Source of the DNA: Paramecium pentaurelia
Lineage: Eukaryota > Ciliophora > Oligohymenophorea > Peniculida > Parameciidae
Length of the DNA stretch: 64,000 bases
Assembly (NCBI GenBank): GCA_905183005.1
Contig: CAJJDO010000100.1
Location: 343,401 to 407,400 of the forward strand
Direction of reading: 5' to 3'
Position numbers and translations under genes: made by a program. Shown here piece by piece: positions 63,785 to 64,000 of this stretch (its first letter is position 1; each line of letters begins with the position of its first letter). The notes beneath the pieces are model-generated. The model had not been told where the DNA came from. It made no database searches and worked only from the letters and a program-made list of their open reading frames with translations.

Positions 63785-64000
63785 TCAGCTTCTGGTAGTT
63801 ATGATAACTCTATCCGTCTGTGGGATGTCAAAACAGGATAATAAAAAGCGAAATTAGATGGTCATACTAGTACTGTCTACTCAGTCTGTTTCTCTCCTGA
63901 TGGAAATACATTAGCTTCTGGTAGTAATGATAAGTCTATCCGTCTATGGGAAATCAAAAACAAGTATTGTTCAGATTATAGATTTAAAGACATTTAGGTT
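63785..64000 (+). CDS. WD40-repeat gene fragment, truncated at window edge
   Basis: Begins abruptly inside a repeat: [17 protein letters not shown], then [17 protein letters not shown] and [16 protein letters not shown]. The repeats are near-perfect WD40 units of the type found in large ciliate families, GC-richer than the surroundings. No start codon or upstream repeat is seen; the sequence just before (63,720-63,784) belongs to another, decayed gene. It ends with a non-WD sequence at the window edge, so it may itself be a chimera or continue beyond. Confidence 0.6.

Overview
This window is nuclear, gene-dense, AT-rich DNA from a ciliate that reads TAA and TAG as glutamine and uses only TGA as stop. 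The small-intron, short-spacer architecture is that of a Paramecium macronuclear chromosome. The evidence is direct. Conserved proteins such as strumpellin/WASHC5 (1158 codons), a Neo1/ATP9-type flippase and the DDX47 helicase read through many TAA/TAG codons, and their reading frames close only when GT...AG introns of about 20-32 nt are removed. Genes lie on both strands and are often 25-60 bp apart. No telomeric repeat is visible. The species is inferred, not proven.

Region 1 (1-14,000): an AGC kinase, a MAP3K-like kinase, a small mitochondrial membrane protein, a tandem cyclic-nucleotide-binding protein, two low-complexity proteins, an axonemal dynein intermediate chain, a hybrid histidine kinase, a RING-like zinc protein and a Rab GTPase.

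Region 2 (14,000-31,000): a Gln/Asn-rich coiled-coil protein with an (ATT)n tract, a small secreted protein whose C-terminus resembles bacterial polymorphic-toxin domains, a MATE transporter, a type I membrane protein, ribosomal protein uS19, a WD-like protein, a pseudokinase-Kelch fusion, a secreted class-2 lipase and a LAMMER kinase. A 2.1 kb spacer with weak traces of decayed duplicated sequence sits between the lipase and the LAMMER kinase.

Region 3 (31,000-55,000): strumpellin, a Rab, a VPS10/sortilin receptor, a RING-TRAF zinc-finger protein, a COMM-domain protein, a coiled-coil protein, a CDT1-like replication licensing factor, a P4-ATPase of the Neo1/ATP9 class, tRNA-Leu(CAG), DDX47, NDUFA12, two unrecognised proteins, GPN2 and a pseudokinase. 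Strumpellin, COMMD, sortilin, Rab and Neo1/ATP9 all belong to endosomal sorting or recycling, and they fall within about 15 kb.

Region 4 (55,000-64,000) is very different. Intact genes stop and the sequence becomes a mosaic of decayed gene fragments: a Bax-inhibitor/TMBIM-like pseudogene, multi-frame protein fragments, an ABCC-type ABC transporter pseudogene, and WD40 repeats that begin abruptly and run off the window. It also holds one GC-rich island (about 60,630-60,940) unlike anything else here. This could be a decaying subtelomeric or germline-like segment, or a mis-assembled or imperfectly rearranged end.

Exon structures were assembled by eye. Where I give an amino-acid length, span minus introns is an exact multiple of three. 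Gene models flagged as uncertain need RNA evidence.
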